From: an uncultured Candidatus Melainabacteria bacterium
GTDB lineage: Bacteria; Cyanobacteriota; Vampirovibrionia; Gastranaerophilales; Gastranaerophilaceae
Direction: 5' to 3'
NCBI GenBank assembly: GCA_947570135.1
Contig: CANOTP010000003.1
Coordinates: 200,292 to 264,291, forward strand
Length of the DNA stretch: 64,000 bases
Positions 1 to 8,057 of this stretch are shown in pieces; within the stretch, counting starts at the first letter, position 1; each line of letters starts with the position of its first letter. Position numbers and translations under genes: made by a program. The notes below the pieces were generated by a model. It searched no databases. It was given only the letters and a program-made list of their open reading frames with translations, and was not told the origin of the DNA.

Positions 1-163
1 GAAATAAAATGGAGTGAATGACTGCGAAGCGTGAAGCAATAATCTAATACAATTTAGCAAGTAGTCTGAGTCAAAGACTTAAAATGGTGACTGGTGAGGA
101 AGTATTTAAGCCTCATATCCAAAAAAATCTAACAACCAAAGCCAAGAAAAGGAGAAAAGTAAA

Positions 164-529
164 ATGGCAAGATTAGTAGGGGTAGATTTACCTCGTAACA
201 AAAGAATGGAAGTTGCATTAACTTACATTTTCGGTATAGGACCGACAAGAGCTAAGAAAATCTTAGCAGCAACAGGTATTTCACCTGACTTAAGAACAGA
301 TGATTTAACAGATGAAGATATTAAGTTACTACGTAACGAATTATCAAATTATCATATTGAAGGTGACTTGAGACGTGAAATCGCAATGAATATTAAACGT
401 CTTCAAGAAATCGGCTCATTTAGAGGAATGCGTCACAAACGTAAACTTCCTTGCCGCGGTCAAAGAACAAAGACAAACGCAAGAACTCAACGCGGTAAGA
501 AAACAGGACCTGTTTCTAAGAAGAAATAG
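164..529 (+). CDS. rpsM: 30S ribosomal protein S13
   Basis: Small-subunit head protein that contacts the P-site tRNA and the 50S bridge. The 121-aa length is normal for S13. The N-terminus ([14 protein letters not shown]) and the basic tail with [15 protein letters not shown] at about residues 88-103 are diagnostic. The start has a strong Shine-Dalgarno (aaggag) about 9 bases upstream. It is the first complete gene of the window and begins a ribosomal operon that runs on to rpsI. It is separated from rpsK by 121 bases that hold a palindromic repeat. Confidence 0.98.
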   Translation: MARLVGVDLPRNKRMEVALTYIFGIGPTRAKKILAATGISPDLRTDDLTDEDIKLLRNELSNYHIEGDLRREIAMNIKRLQEIGSFRGMRHKRKLPCRGQRTKTNARTQRGKKTGPVSKKK

Positions 530-582
530 CGGATTTTGCGTAGGGCGAAGGTGAACGAAGTGAGCCACAGTCCCGTAAGGCG

Positions 583-606
583 CGAAGCAATCTTTGATTG
601 CACAGG
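583..606 (+). repeat. Palindromic intergenic repeat, copy 1
   Basis: These 24 bases contain the inverted repeat GCAATC-TTT-GATTGC. They recur exactly, in reverse complement, at 6246-6269. This copy lies between rpsM and rpsK inside the ribosomal operon, so it would be transcribed as a small hairpin. A shorter related string (gcgaagcgtgaagcaat) sits at about 24-40, upstream of rpsM. It may be a REP-like element; function is unknown. Confidence 0.6.
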
Positions 607-650
607 TGGTGTAAAACAAAAACAAAAGTAACAATATAAAGGAAATAGAA

Positions 651-1037
651 ATGGCAAGACCACAAAAAACTAAGAAAAAAGAAAAGAAAAATGTATTGCA
701 AGGGGTTGTACATATTCAATCAACTTTCAACAATACAATAGTAACTTCTACTGATACTCAAGGTAATGCTATTGCTTGGGCAACAGCAGGTGCTTCAGGT
801 TTCAAAGGAGCTAGAAAAGGTACTCCGTTTGCAGCTCAATCAGCAGCTGAAATGGTAGCTAAAAAATCAATCGATCAAGGTATGAAAAAAGTTGAAGTTC
901 ATATCAAAGGACCTGGTTCAGGTAGAGAAACTGCAATCAGAGCAATCCAGGCTGCTGGTTTAGAAATTACATTAATTAAAGATGTAACTCCTATTCCTCA
1001 CAATGGATGCCGTCCACCTAAGAAAAGACGTGTATAG
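651..1037 (+). CDS. rpsK: 30S ribosomal protein S11
   Basis: Platform protein of the 30S subunit that lines the mRNA exit path. The 128 aa match the family length. The central [18 protein letters not shown] and the C-terminal [12 protein letters not shown] motif are characteristic. A Shine-Dalgarno (aaagga) precedes the ATG. It lies second in the ribosomal run, after rpsM and before rpsD. Confidence 0.98.
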   Translation: MARPQKTKKKEKKNVLQGVVHIQSTFNNTIVTSTDTQGNAIAWATAGASGFKGARKGTPFAAQSAAEMVAKKSIDQGMKKVEVHIKGPGSGRETAIRAIQAAGLEITLIKDVTPIPHNGCRPPKKRRV

Positions 1038-1045
1038 TCACATCA

Positions 1046-1119
1046 GTCGATATTCGACAGATTTAGTAGTATCGCGGGGGCTTGTTCTAAGCCAAAAGAG
1101 CAAACCACAGATGCCCCGC
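1046..1119 (+). promoter_or_regulatory. Structured RNA leader upstream of rpsD, candidate S4 autoregulatory site
   Basis: The 104 bases between rpsK and rpsD can fold into hairpin GTCGA-tat-TCGAC (1046-1058). A longer arm pairs GCGGGG (1074-1079) with CCCCGC (1114-1119) and encloses a small hairpin GGCTT/AAGCC (1079-1093). This lies just upstream of the rpsD ribosome binding site. S4 is known in E. coli and Bacillus to repress its own messenger through a structured leader, so a regulatory role is plausible. The fold is read by eye only. Confidence 0.35.
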
Positions 1120-1141
1120 ACAAGATAAAGGAGAAAATTAA

Positions 1142-1744
1142 ATGGCAAGATATACAGGACCAAATAATAAATTATTTAGAAATAAAAAAGTAAAAGATTT
1201 GTCAAATAGAAAATTAACATCTTCTATGAGACAAACAGCTTCAGGTCAACACGGTGCAGTTAGAAAAAAACTTTCTGAATATGCTCTTCACTTGGCTGAA
1301 AAACAAAAAATCAGATTTACTTATTTAGTTAGCGAAAAACAATTCGTAAAATATTATAACGAAGCTGCAAGAAGAAAAGGCGTAACAGGTACTATCTTGT
1401 TACAACTTCTTGAATCAAGATTAGACAACATCTTATTCAGAGCAGGTTTCGGTATCACTCGTAAACAAACAAGACAAATCGTTAACCACGGTCACGTTCT
1501 TGTTAATGGTAAAAAAGTAGATATTCCTTCTTACTTAGTTAAAGCGGGTGACGTTGTTACAGTTAAATCAAAAAGCTCTAAATACTTAAATGATGTAATC
1601 GGAATGATCGATATGGCTTGTGCTCCAGCTTGGATGACAATCGATAAAGAAGCATTGAAGATTACTTTCGACAGAATTCCTGAAAGAGAAGAATTAGATC
1701 CGGAAATCAAGGAACAACTTGTAATCGAATATTATTCTAAGTAG
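1142..1744 (+). CDS. rpsD: 30S ribosomal protein S4
   Basis: Primary 16S rRNA binding protein that nucleates 30S assembly and helps decoding fidelity. At 200 aa it has the usual length, with the N-terminal MARYTGP and SGQHG segments. The S4 RNA-binding domain spans about residues 89-150 (LESRLDNILFRAGFG, VNHGHVLVNGKKVDIPSY). The N-terminal region has no cysteines, so this is the zinc-free (C-minus) form. A good Shine-Dalgarno (aaaggag) precedes the ATG. A structured intergenic leader precedes the gene and may allow autoregulation. Confidence 0.98.
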   Translation: MARYTGPNNKLFRNKKVKDLSNRKLTSSMRQTASGQHGAVRKKLSEYALHLAEKQKIRFTYLVSEKQFVKYYNEAARRKGVTGTILLQLLESRLDNILFRAGFGITRKQTRQIVNHGHVLVNGKKVDIPSYLVKAGDVVTVKSKSSKYLNDVIGMIDMACAPAWMTIDKEALKITFDRIPEREELDPEIKEQLVIEYYSK

Positions 1745-1814
1745 GAATTGTAAGTAGTAAGCATTAGCTTATATAACTAGCAATTAAGTAGATTTTAACT
1801 AGGAGAATAAAAGA

Positions 1815-2786
1815 ATGGAATTAAAAATTAAATGTGTTAATACGGCAACCAGCTCTGACGGTTCGCAATACGGTAAGTTTGTAATCGAACCGTTAGAAAG
1901 AGGATTCGGTACTACAATCGGTAACTCTTTAAGACGCGTATTATTATCAAGTCTTGAAGGTACAGCTGTAACAAGTGCAAGAATCGAAGGTATTACTCAC
2001 GAATATACAGCGATTCCTGGTGTTTTGGAAGACGTAATTGACGTTATGTTAAACTTGAAAGGTCTTGTTGTAAAAACAGACTCAAAAGAATCTCAACACT
2101 TAAGAATTGATGTAGATAAACCGGGCCCTGTATTGGCAAGTGATATTCAATTACCTGCAGGTGTTAAAGTTGTTAACCCTGATTGGTTAATTTGTACAGT
2201 TGCTGACGGCGGTTCATTCCACGCTGATGTTATTGTTGACACAGGAAAAGGTTATGTTCCTAACGATGTTCCAAGAGATGCTAAAGAAGCTTCTATTGAT
2301 GTATTACCGATTGATGCAACATTTATGCCTATCAAACGTGTAAGCTACAATGTAGAAAGCGCTCGTGTAGGGGATGCTTTAGACTTTGATAAATTAACTC
2401 TTGAAATCTGGTCAAATGGCTCAATAGATGTTCAAAATGCATTAAGCCAAGCATCTAACTTACTTATCGAACACTTTATGCAAATCGCATCTATTACAGG
2501 ACAACCTGTAGCAGTTTCAGCTCCTCAAATTGAAGAATCATCAGATGAAGTTGAAGAAACTCCTTCTATGACAATTGAAGAATTGGAACTTTCAGTAAGA
2601 GCATACAATTGTTTGAAAAGAGCAAGTATCAATTCAATGTCAGAATTGCTGAAAAAATCAGAACATGACTTATTAAATATCAAAAACTTCGGCAAAAAAT
2701 CATCAGACGAAGTTATTGAAAGACTTCACCACTTCGGCTTAGACTTGGCTCCAAGTCCTGTTGAAGAAGAAGATATGATCGGATAA
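1815..2786 (+). CDS. rpoA: DNA-directed RNA polymerase subunit alpha
   Basis: Assembly scaffold of RNA polymerase and target of activators. It has 323 aa. The N-terminal dimerisation domain includes RGFGTTIGNSLRRVLLSSLEG, a classic alpha signature, at about residues 29-50. An acidic linker at about 235-250 leads to the C-terminal helix-hairpin-helix domain (ELELSVRAYNCLKRASI, then NIKNFGKKSSDEV). The ATG follows aggag at suitable spacing. The gene lies between rpsD and rplQ as expected. Confidence 0.98.
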   Translation: MELKIKCVNTATSSDGSQYGKFVIEPLERGFGTTIGNSLRRVLLSSLEGTAVTSARIEGITHEYTAIPGVLEDVIDVMLNLKGLVVKTDSKESQHLRIDVDKPGPVLASDIQLPAGVKVVNPDWLICTVADGGSFHADVIVDTGKGYVPNDVPRDAKEASIDVLPIDATFMPIKRVSYNVESARVGDALDFDKLTLEIWSNGSIDVQNALSQASNLLIEHFMQIASITGQPVAVSAPQIEESSDEVEETPSMTIEELELSVRAYNCLKRASINSMSELLKKSEHDLLNIKNFGKKSSDEVIERLHHFGLDLAPSPVEEEDMIG

Positions 2787-2819
2787 CACAAAATAATAAA
2801 TTAAGTAAAGGATACAAAA

Positions 2820-3248
2820 ATGAGACACCAAACAAAAAAACATACGCTTGGTAAAGCACAAGACCAAAGAAAGGCTTTGTTGCGTTCTTTAGCCACTGAA
2901 CTTTTTGTACACGGTGAAATCACAACAACTATGGCCAGAGCAAAAGCTTTAAAACCATACGCAGAAAAGATTATCACTCTTGCAAAAAAAGGTGACCTTC
3001 ACTCAATTCGTCAAGCTGCAAGATATATTTACAACAAAGAAACAGGTAAATATATGGACTTGACTTCAGGTGAAGTATTTGAAGCTCCACAAGCTGATAA
3101 AAAATTAGCATCACAAACAGTTTTAAGAAAATTGTTCGTGATTATCGGAAAACAATATTCTGATAGAAAAGGCGGATACACAAGAATTTACCACTTACCG
3201 CCAAGACGTGGTGATGCTTCTGAAATGGCATTAATTCAATTGGTGTAA
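2820..3248 (+). CDS. rplQ: 50S ribosomal protein L17
   Basis: Large-subunit protein near the exit tunnel. The N-terminal MRHQTKKHTLGKAQDQRKAL and the segment ITTTMARAKALKPYAEKIITLAKKG are typical. At 142 aa it is somewhat longer than the usual 116-130, because of an insertion around residues 67-100 (YNKETGKYMDLTSGEVFEAP). The C-terminus GGYTRIYHLPPRRGDASEMALIQ is canonical. It starts 33 bases after rpoA. Confidence 0.97.
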   Translation: MRHQTKKHTLGKAQDQRKALLRSLATELFVHGEITTTMARAKALKPYAEKIITLAKKGDLHSIRQAARYIYNKETGKYMDLTSGEVFEAPQADKKLASQTVLRKLFVIIGKQYSDRKGGYTRIYHLPPRRGDASEMALIQLV

Positions 3249-3254
3249 TTTTAG

Positions 3255-4037
3255 ATGCGATACGCTTTAAAAGTTCAGTATATAGGCAAGAACTATTCAG
3301 GGAGCCAAATTCAAATGAAAAATGGCAAACAGTTAGAACTTCCGACTATACAGGGTGAACTTGAAAAAGCACTTAGAACATTGATATACGGAAAGCGGCT
3401 ACCTGCCGCTTCCGAAAATAATAACCGACCGATACGTGCAGTATTTTCCGGCAGAACCGATAAAGGGGTAAACTCTTTGGGTCAGGTAGTTCATTTTGAT
3501 ACAGATGAAACGATTGTTGCTTCAAAGTTTCTCTACCATATAAATGAAATCTTACCTGATGATATATCGGTTACGGACTTGGAAAAAGTTGATTCAAGGT
3601 TTCATGCTCAAAAATCAGCAAAAAAACGCTTTTACAGGTTTGAATTTATAAACAGACGGTGTAAAAATGCTTTTGACGGAGATTTGATGAGGGTGAAATT
3701 CTCGACAGATGAAGATAGGATGCAAAAATCTTTGAATTATCTGCTTGGGGAACACGATTTTTCAAGTTTTAAGAGTTCCGGGACGCTAAACCCAAGCACA
3801 ATTTGCACGATATACGAGGCGAAAGTTTCAAGGTCAGGTGACAAGGTTATCATTGATATTGTAGGAAACAGGTTTTTATACAATATGGTGAGAACGATTG
3901 TCGGAACCCTTTTAGAAATAGAAGGGCATAATTTAGATTCAGAGCACATGTTAAGGGTGCTGGAAGCTAAAGACCGCCGTAAGGCGGGAGCTACTGTTAG
4001 TCCTGAGGGATTAACTTTAATGAAAGTAATGTATTAA
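3255..4037 (+). CDS. truA: tRNA pseudouridine(38-40) synthase
   Basis: TruA isomerises uridines 38-40 of the tRNA anticodon arm. The catalytic aspartate is Asp69 in SGRTDKGVNSLGQ. Later family motifs are FHAQKSAKKRFYRFE and GNRFLYNMVRTIVGTLLE. The 260-aa length is normal, but the first part carries extra residues (about 21-31 and 47-58) compared with typical TruA. The gene starts 6 bases after rplQ with no strong ribosome site, which suggests coupled translation. Its position between rplQ and rplM is a cyanobacterial arrangement. Confidence 0.95.
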   Translation: MRYALKVQYIGKNYSGSQIQMKNGKQLELPTIQGELEKALRTLIYGKRLPAASENNNRPIRAVFSGRTDKGVNSLGQVVHFDTDETIVASKFLYHINEILPDDISVTDLEKVDSRFHAQKSAKKRFYRFEFINRRCKNAFDGDLMRVKFSTDEDRMQKSLNYLLGEHDFSSFKSSGTLNPSTICTIYEAKVSRSGDKVIIDIVGNRFLYNMVRTIVGTLLEIEGHNLDSEHMLRVLEAKDRRKAGATVSPEGLTLMKVMY

Positions 4038-4058
4038 AAAATATAATGGAGAAATGCA

Positions 4059-4496
4059 ATGAAAACATATTCAGCAAAACCTCTTGAAGTTGAAAGAAAA
4101 TGGTATGTAATCGATGCTGAAGGCGAAGTATTAGGTCGCTTGGCAGTACGTGTTGCAAACATTTTGAGAGGAAAAAATAAACCTGAATACACTCCGCACG
4201 TTGATACAGGCGATTTCGTAATTGTTATTAACGCAGCGAAAGTTAAAGTGACAGGTAAAAAAGAAACTGATAAGATTTATTTACACCACACAGGATATCC
4301 GGGTGGATTAAAATCAGCAAGTTTCAAGGAATTAATGGAAAAAGATCCAAGAATCGTTATTGAACATGCTGTACGCGGTATGTTACAACACAACACTTTA
4401 GGTGCTGAACAATTCAACAAATTGAAAGTTTATGCAGGTGCTGAACATCCGCATGCTGCACAAAAACCAATCGTGTTAGAAAAGGAGGCTAAATAA
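4059..4496 (+). CDS. rplM: 50S ribosomal protein L13
   Basis: Early-assembly protein of the large subunit. Its 145 aa match the family. Recognisable motifs are [36 protein letters not shown] and [24 protein letters not shown]. The 3-prime end carries AAAGGAGG (4481-4488), which serves as the ribosome site for rpsI. Its TAA stop overlaps the rpsI ATG by one base, so the two are translationally coupled. Confidence 0.98.
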   Translation: MKTYSAKPLEVERKWYVIDAEGEVLGRLAVRVANILRGKNKPEYTPHVDTGDFVIVINAAKVKVTGKKETDKIYLHHTGYPGGLKSASFKELMEKDPRIVIEHAVRGMLQHNTLGAEQFNKLKVYAGAEHPHAAQKPIVLEKEAK

Positions 4497-4888
4497 TGGC
4501 AGATGAAATTAGAGCAACAGGCCGTAGAAAAACCTCTATCGCAGTTGTAAAATTGGTAAAAGGCAGCGGCAGAATTTTCGTTAACGGTAAAAAACTTTCT
4601 GATTATATCGGAAACAGACCGGCAATTGAAATGTTAGTATATAGACCGCTTGTTTTAACTGAAACTCAAGAAAGATTTGATGTTAGAGTTAAAGCTGTAG
4701 GCGGCGGTGTTGTATCACAATGCGGCGCAATCCGTCACGGTATTTCAAGAGCGTTGGTAAAATCTAACGAAGAATTCAAAAATGTTCTAAAACTTGAAGG
4801 TCTATTAACTCGTGACCCACGTGTTAAAGAACGTAAAAAATATGGTAGAAAAAGAGCTCGTAAGAGATTCCAATTCTCAAAACGTTAA
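4496..4888 (+). CDS. rpsI: 30S ribosomal protein S9
   Basis: 30S head protein whose C-terminal tail reaches the P-site tRNA. At 130 aa it has the full family pattern: [20 protein letters not shown], then [20 protein letters not shown], and the basic tail [18 protein letters not shown]. It is the last gene of the ribosomal run and is followed within 20 bases by a strong terminator. Confidence 0.98.
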   Translation: MADEIRATGRRKTSIAVVKLVKGSGRIFVNGKKLSDYIGNRPAIEMLVYRPLVLTETQERFDVRVKAVGGGVVSQCGAIRHGISRALVKSNEEFKNVLKLEGLLTRDPRVKERKKYGRKRARKRFQFSKR

Positions 4889-4907
4889 TCTTTTACCAGA
4901 ATATTTC

Positions 4908-4941
4908 AAAAAAGACCGGTTGTTTCAACCGGTCTTTTTTT
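4908..4941. terminator. Bidirectional intrinsic terminator after rpsI
   Basis: Inverted repeat with arms AAAAAAGACCGGTTG and CAACCGGTCTTTTTT around a 3-base loop, ending in a T run. It sits between convergent genes (rpsI and the PRTase-like gene whose stop is at 4943), so it can end both transcripts. Confidence 0.93.
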
Positions 4942-4942
4942 G

Positions 4943-6139
4943 TTAAGCTTTTGATTTATGTTCTGTTTTGAGTAATCCTCTTTGATAAAGTCCGTCAAGG
5001 ATTCTGAAATTTAAGAGGTTTCTGTAGTCATACATTGCAGGAGTAAATGATGAAAGCGTTTTATCATGGGATTCTTTTAATTGTTTAGCTAGTTTTTTCG
5101 CTTTATCCATATCTTTAATCAAGCCTGTTTTAATTCTGTCAGGCTGATAAATAGTCCAGGTTTCGTGAGGATAATATGTTGAACGACATTCGTTAGTGTT
5201 TTGGTTTATCAGCATTTCTTTAAACATATAATAATCCATGTCATAAAAATCTTGGTTTATTTTATATTCCCAAAGACCTTTCTTTTCGTAAGGAACCATT
5301 CGTTCAGGCATAACAACTTTTGGAGTTGGTTCATAATCTAATTTCATACGTTCTTCGACATGTCGTTTTGAGCCAATACCGACTATATGAATAGAATTAC
5401 AAAATTCTTCTAAAATTCCTAAATCTTCGGCATATTTTGACATTAAATCAAGGAAAGAAGTAACACCTTTTCCTGTATCAATGTAGTCTGTTATAACAGT
5501 TTTTTTGCCTGTTTCTTTCATGTGGTTAACGATAGTTTGCGGATCAGCTTTAATTCGTTTTAGGTATTTACGGTAGGCTGCTTCTTCTTTTGGCGTAGGG
5601 GCATAACTATCTTTTCGTTTCATTTCTCCTGTGAATAAATCAGGCTGATACCAGTTTCTTGAAAAGGCTACAAATTTATAATCATCAATACCATCTTTCA
5701 TCCAAAGAGCTGCATTTAGGAACCATTTTGGGCTTCTGCCAAGACAGATTATCGGATGATCTTTATATTTTGAGTAAATTTTTGCAGTTTCTAAAAAGTC
5801 ATTCATCAAATGTTCTGATTGAAGCGGCATTTCAAGATAATTTTTATCAAACATTTCGTTTACATTGAGCTTGTTATTAAAAAAGGTTGCATATCTTTTT
5901 CTAAATCTTTTTTTAGTACTTTCACTCATAGCCATATATTCTTCGTAGTCAATATGAGGAACTGTTCTGTTTGGATCGAAAAATTCACCAAAGTGAATAT
6001 TAGCATTATAAGTATAATTTAGCGGAACTTTAGCATAAGATTGAGATTGTGTTGTTATTGGTGCCGCTTGGGGTTTGGGCTGTATATTTTGAGATTGGTA
6101 ATTAGGTAATTGATAAGCTTGAATTTTTTGAATATGCAT
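4943..6139 (-). CDS. Phosphoribosyltransferase-like protein of unknown function
   Basis: 398 aa with no signal peptide. Residues 1-50 are Gln/Asn/Pro-rich and probably disordered. Residues 128-145 (HPIICLGRSPKWFLNAAL) and 213-230 (KTVITDYIDTGKGVTSFL) look like the first strand/loop and the PRPP-binding loop of the type I phosphoribosyltransferase fold, although the usual acidic pair before the TGKG is D-Y-I-D. An intervening region of about 60 residues is highly charged. The substrate cannot be told. A Shine-Dalgarno (agga) precedes the ATG. It appears to be a single-gene unit with strong terminators on both sides. Confidence 0.5.
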   Translation of the reverse strand: MHIQKIQAYQLPNYQSQNIQPKPQAAPITTQSQSYAKVPLNYTYNANIHFGEFFDPNRTVPHIDYEEYMAMSESTKKRFRKRYATFFNNKLNVNEMFDKNYLEMPLQSEHLMNDFLETAKIYSKYKDHPIICLGRSPKWFLNAALWMKDGIDDYKFVAFSRNWYQPDLFTGEMKRKDSYAPTPKEEAAYRKYLKRIKADPQTIVNHMKETGKKTVITDYIDTGKGVTSFLDLMSKYAEDLGILEEFCNSIHIVGIGSKRHVEERMKLDYEPTPKVVMPERMVPYEKKGLWEYKINQDFYDMDYYMFKEMLINQNTNECRSTYYPHETWTIYQPDRIKTGLIKDMDKAKKLAKQLKESHDKTLSSFTPAMYDYRNLLNFRILDGLYQRGLLKTEHKSKA

Positions 6140-6180
6140 AATTTGTCATCCTAAATTGTAATTTGTGTATATAATAAAAC

Positions 6181-6215
6181 CGCGCAAAACTTTTTTTGCT
6201 AAAAAGTTTTGCGCG
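6181..6215. terminator. Strong intrinsic terminator
   Basis: Perfect 15-bp inverted repeat CGCGCAAAACTTTTT / AAAAAGTTTTGCGCG around a 5-base loop, followed on the minus strand by a T-rich stretch. It probably ends the minus-strand aminopeptidase transcript that starts at 7477. It lies about 40 bases before the next minus-strand gene. Confidence 0.85.
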
Positions 6216-6245
6216 ATAATACTTACATCTGCTTCGTCTTTTCCG

Positions 6246-6269
6246 CCTGTGCAATCAAAGATTGCTTCG
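6246..6269 (-). repeat. Palindromic intergenic repeat, copy 2
   Basis: Exact reverse complement of 583-606, with the GCAATC-AAA-GATTGC hairpin. It lies in the 155-base untranslated stretch downstream of the aminopeptidase gene. A second, weaker GGCGG/CCGCC pairing occurs about 50 bases further on. Confidence 0.6.
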
Positions 6270-6370
6270 TTCCTTCCACTTAAGTTTCAGTCACAACGGC
6301 GGTAATATTATGTTCCGCCCTCAGTTTGCCGACTAAGCGTCGCCAAATTCAGGCTTTACATCGGCTTCGC

Positions 6371-7477
6371 TTATATAATCATCTTACCGTTTTCGTAGAT
6401 AAGTTTGCCGTCAGCGTAGATTTTGCCACCGTTTTTCATGTTTTTGATTAAGTCCCAGTGTAAGCCTGAAACGTTTTTCCCGCCTGTTTCAGGGTATGAA
6501 GCACCGACTGCCATGTGAATTGCTCCGCCGATTTTTTCGTCAAACAGGATATTGCCTGTGATTTCCTGAATTTCATCGTTTGTTCCGATAGCGATTTCAC
6601 CTATGCCGTGAGAGCCTTCGTCCATGTTAATCATTGCGTTTAAGAACTCTTCGCCTTGTTCGGCTTCTGCTTTAACTACAAGTCCGTTTTCTATCCACAG
6701 ATGAACTCCTTTGGCACTATTTCCGCGATAGTTTTGCGGGTAATCAAAGTAGATTTCTCCGTTTATGCCGTCTTCGACAGGTGAGGTGAAGACTTCGCCG
6801 TCAGGGTAGTTGTTTAAGCCTGAGCAGCTAATCCATTTTCTGCCTTCTACGTTGAATTTTATATCTGTTTTTTCGCCTGTTATGTGTAATTCTTTTACTC
6901 CGTTTAAGTAATTTGCCCAAGCTGTTTGTTTTTCATCAAGTTCTTTTAATTTTGCTACAGGATCATCAAGATTTAAGTAGCAGGAATTAAATAGAAATTC
7001 TGAGTATTCATCAAGTGACATTTTAGCCTCTTGAGCCAATGCGTAAGTCGGAACATCAGCGATAACCCATTTTGCTGTCCCGTCTGCTGAGCGTTTCATA
7101 AGCTTTTCTGACAGTTGTTTGGTAGCTTTTCCGCGGCGAGCAAGCTTTGTTAAATCCGCACGCGCCATGTTTTTGGTGTTTAATGGTGCGCCAAGCGAGA
7201 TGAATTTATCTACTGTTTCGTATTCAAGTTTTGTTATCGGATCGATGTAGTCAAGCTGTTCATCTGACGCGTTTTTAAGGAAAATTTCACCCAAATCGCC
7301 CAATGCTGTTCTTACAATCGGGTTTCCTCCGCGTTCTAAAACCCTTTTATAAATAGCTTTGACTAAGTCTTTTGCTTCAAAGCTTTCAGCTCTAATCATT
7401 ACCAAATCACCTTTTTGCACATCGGTTGAGTAATCAACCAAAACTTGTGCGTATTTGTCCCAAATTGTTTTTTGCAT
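6371..7477 (-). CDS. M29-family aminopeptidase
   Basis: Metallo-aminopeptidase of the thermophilic M29 family (AmpS/AmpT/PepS type), a cytosolic exopeptidase. At 368 aa it is slightly shorter than the usual 400-410. Family motifs are NYPDGEVFTSPVEDGINGEI, GEIAIGTN (a ligand glutamate), GGAIHMAVGASYPETGGKN (a ligand histidine) and GLHWDLI near the end (His340 and Asp342). The ATG follows gagag. It is transcribed alone or after the regulator gene at 7866, which lies 56 bases upstream on the same strand. Confidence 0.9.
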   Translation of the reverse strand: MQKTIWDKYAQVLVDYSTDVQKGDLVMIRAESFEAKDLVKAIYKRVLERGGNPIVRTALGDLGEIFLKNASDEQLDYIDPITKLEYETVDKFISLGAPLNTKNMARADLTKLARRGKATKQLSEKLMKRSADGTAKWVIADVPTYALAQEAKMSLDEYSEFLFNSCYLNLDDPVAKLKELDEKQTAWANYLNGVKELHITGEKTDIKFNVEGRKWISCSGLNNYPDGEVFTSPVEDGINGEIYFDYPQNYRGNSAKGVHLWIENGLVVKAEAEQGEEFLNAMINMDEGSHGIGEIAIGTNDEIQEITGNILFDEKIGGAIHMAVGASYPETGGKNVSGLHWDLIKNMKNGGKIYADGKLIYENGKMII

Positions 7478-7533
7478 AATTAACTCTCTTTCTTTTTGAG
7501 AGTATTTTATAATATTAAACGGTAAAAGTAAAG

Positions 7534-7866
7534 CTAGATATTAGCAGTTTCCTTTATTGAAATTATTATCCGATAGAATAATTCGGTTTCCTCTTCGGTT
7601 GCTTTTTTTATGATGTCAATAAGCTCAGTTTTCAATTCTTTTGTGGTTTTAAGATGTCCAAAATCAAACAAATCTTTGATTTCTACATTAAGGATATGAG
7701 CGATTTTTTCGATATTTTCTTCTTTTGGTAATTGGCAGCCGTTTTCAAGCTTACAAAGGTTAGTTGTTTCCATGCCGATTTTTTCTGCAAGCTGAGATTG
7801 CGTAAGTTTGTTACGTTTTCTTAACTCTTTTATTCTAAGCCCTAATAATTTGCTCAAATTCGCCAT
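7534..7866 (-). CDS. XRE-family HTH regulator divergent from a prepilin gene
   Basis: 110 aa. Residues 5-60 form a lambda-repressor-like helix-turn-helix (LGLRIKELRKRNKLTQSQLA, then KLENGCQLPKEENIEKIAHI). The C-terminal 45 residues are charged and predicted helical (KATEEETELFYRIIISIKE). It has a Shine-Dalgarno (gaaaggt) 7 bases before the ATG. It is transcribed away from the prepilin gene at 8058; the shared 191-base intergenic region has two direct repeats CAATATGACAA. This is the first of four such pairs in the window. Confidence 0.88.
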   Translation of the reverse strand: MANLSKLLGLRIKELRKRNKLTQSQLAEKIGMETTNLCKLENGCQLPKEENIEKIAHILNVEIKDLFDFGHLKTTKELKTELIDIIKKATEEETELFYRIIISIKETANI

Positions 7867-7919
7867 ATATTTAACCTTTCTATTAAAATTAACTCATCTG
7901 TTTGGATTAAAAAATGACA

Positions 7920-7962
7920 CAATATGACAATTGTACTTGACAAAATTGGCTCAATATGACAA
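7920..7962. promoter_or_regulatory. Direct repeats in the regulator/prepilin intergenic region
   Basis: CAATATGACAA occurs at 7920-7930 and 7952-7962, a 32-base period close to three helical turns. The palindrome ACAATTGT (7927-7934) and a TTGACA (7937-7942) lie between them. This looks like operator plus promoter for the divergent XRE/prepilin pair. The matching -10 was not clear. Confidence 0.4.
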
Positions 7963-8057
7963 CATGAATATAAGAACTTGTTATTAATCCCCAAGAATTA
8001 ATCAATAAGTTGGTGTATTATAAGTACTTTTATGAAAAAAGAAAGGATTTTAAGAGT

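Noticed and set aside
1..163. Tail of rpmJ or infA before rpsM
   Set aside because: No reading frame matching these proteins is present; the stretch holds only the rpsM leader.
8010..8057. Earlier in-frame ATG for the first prepilin gene
   Set aside because: No ribosome site in front; the ATG at 8058 has one and gives a normal short leader.
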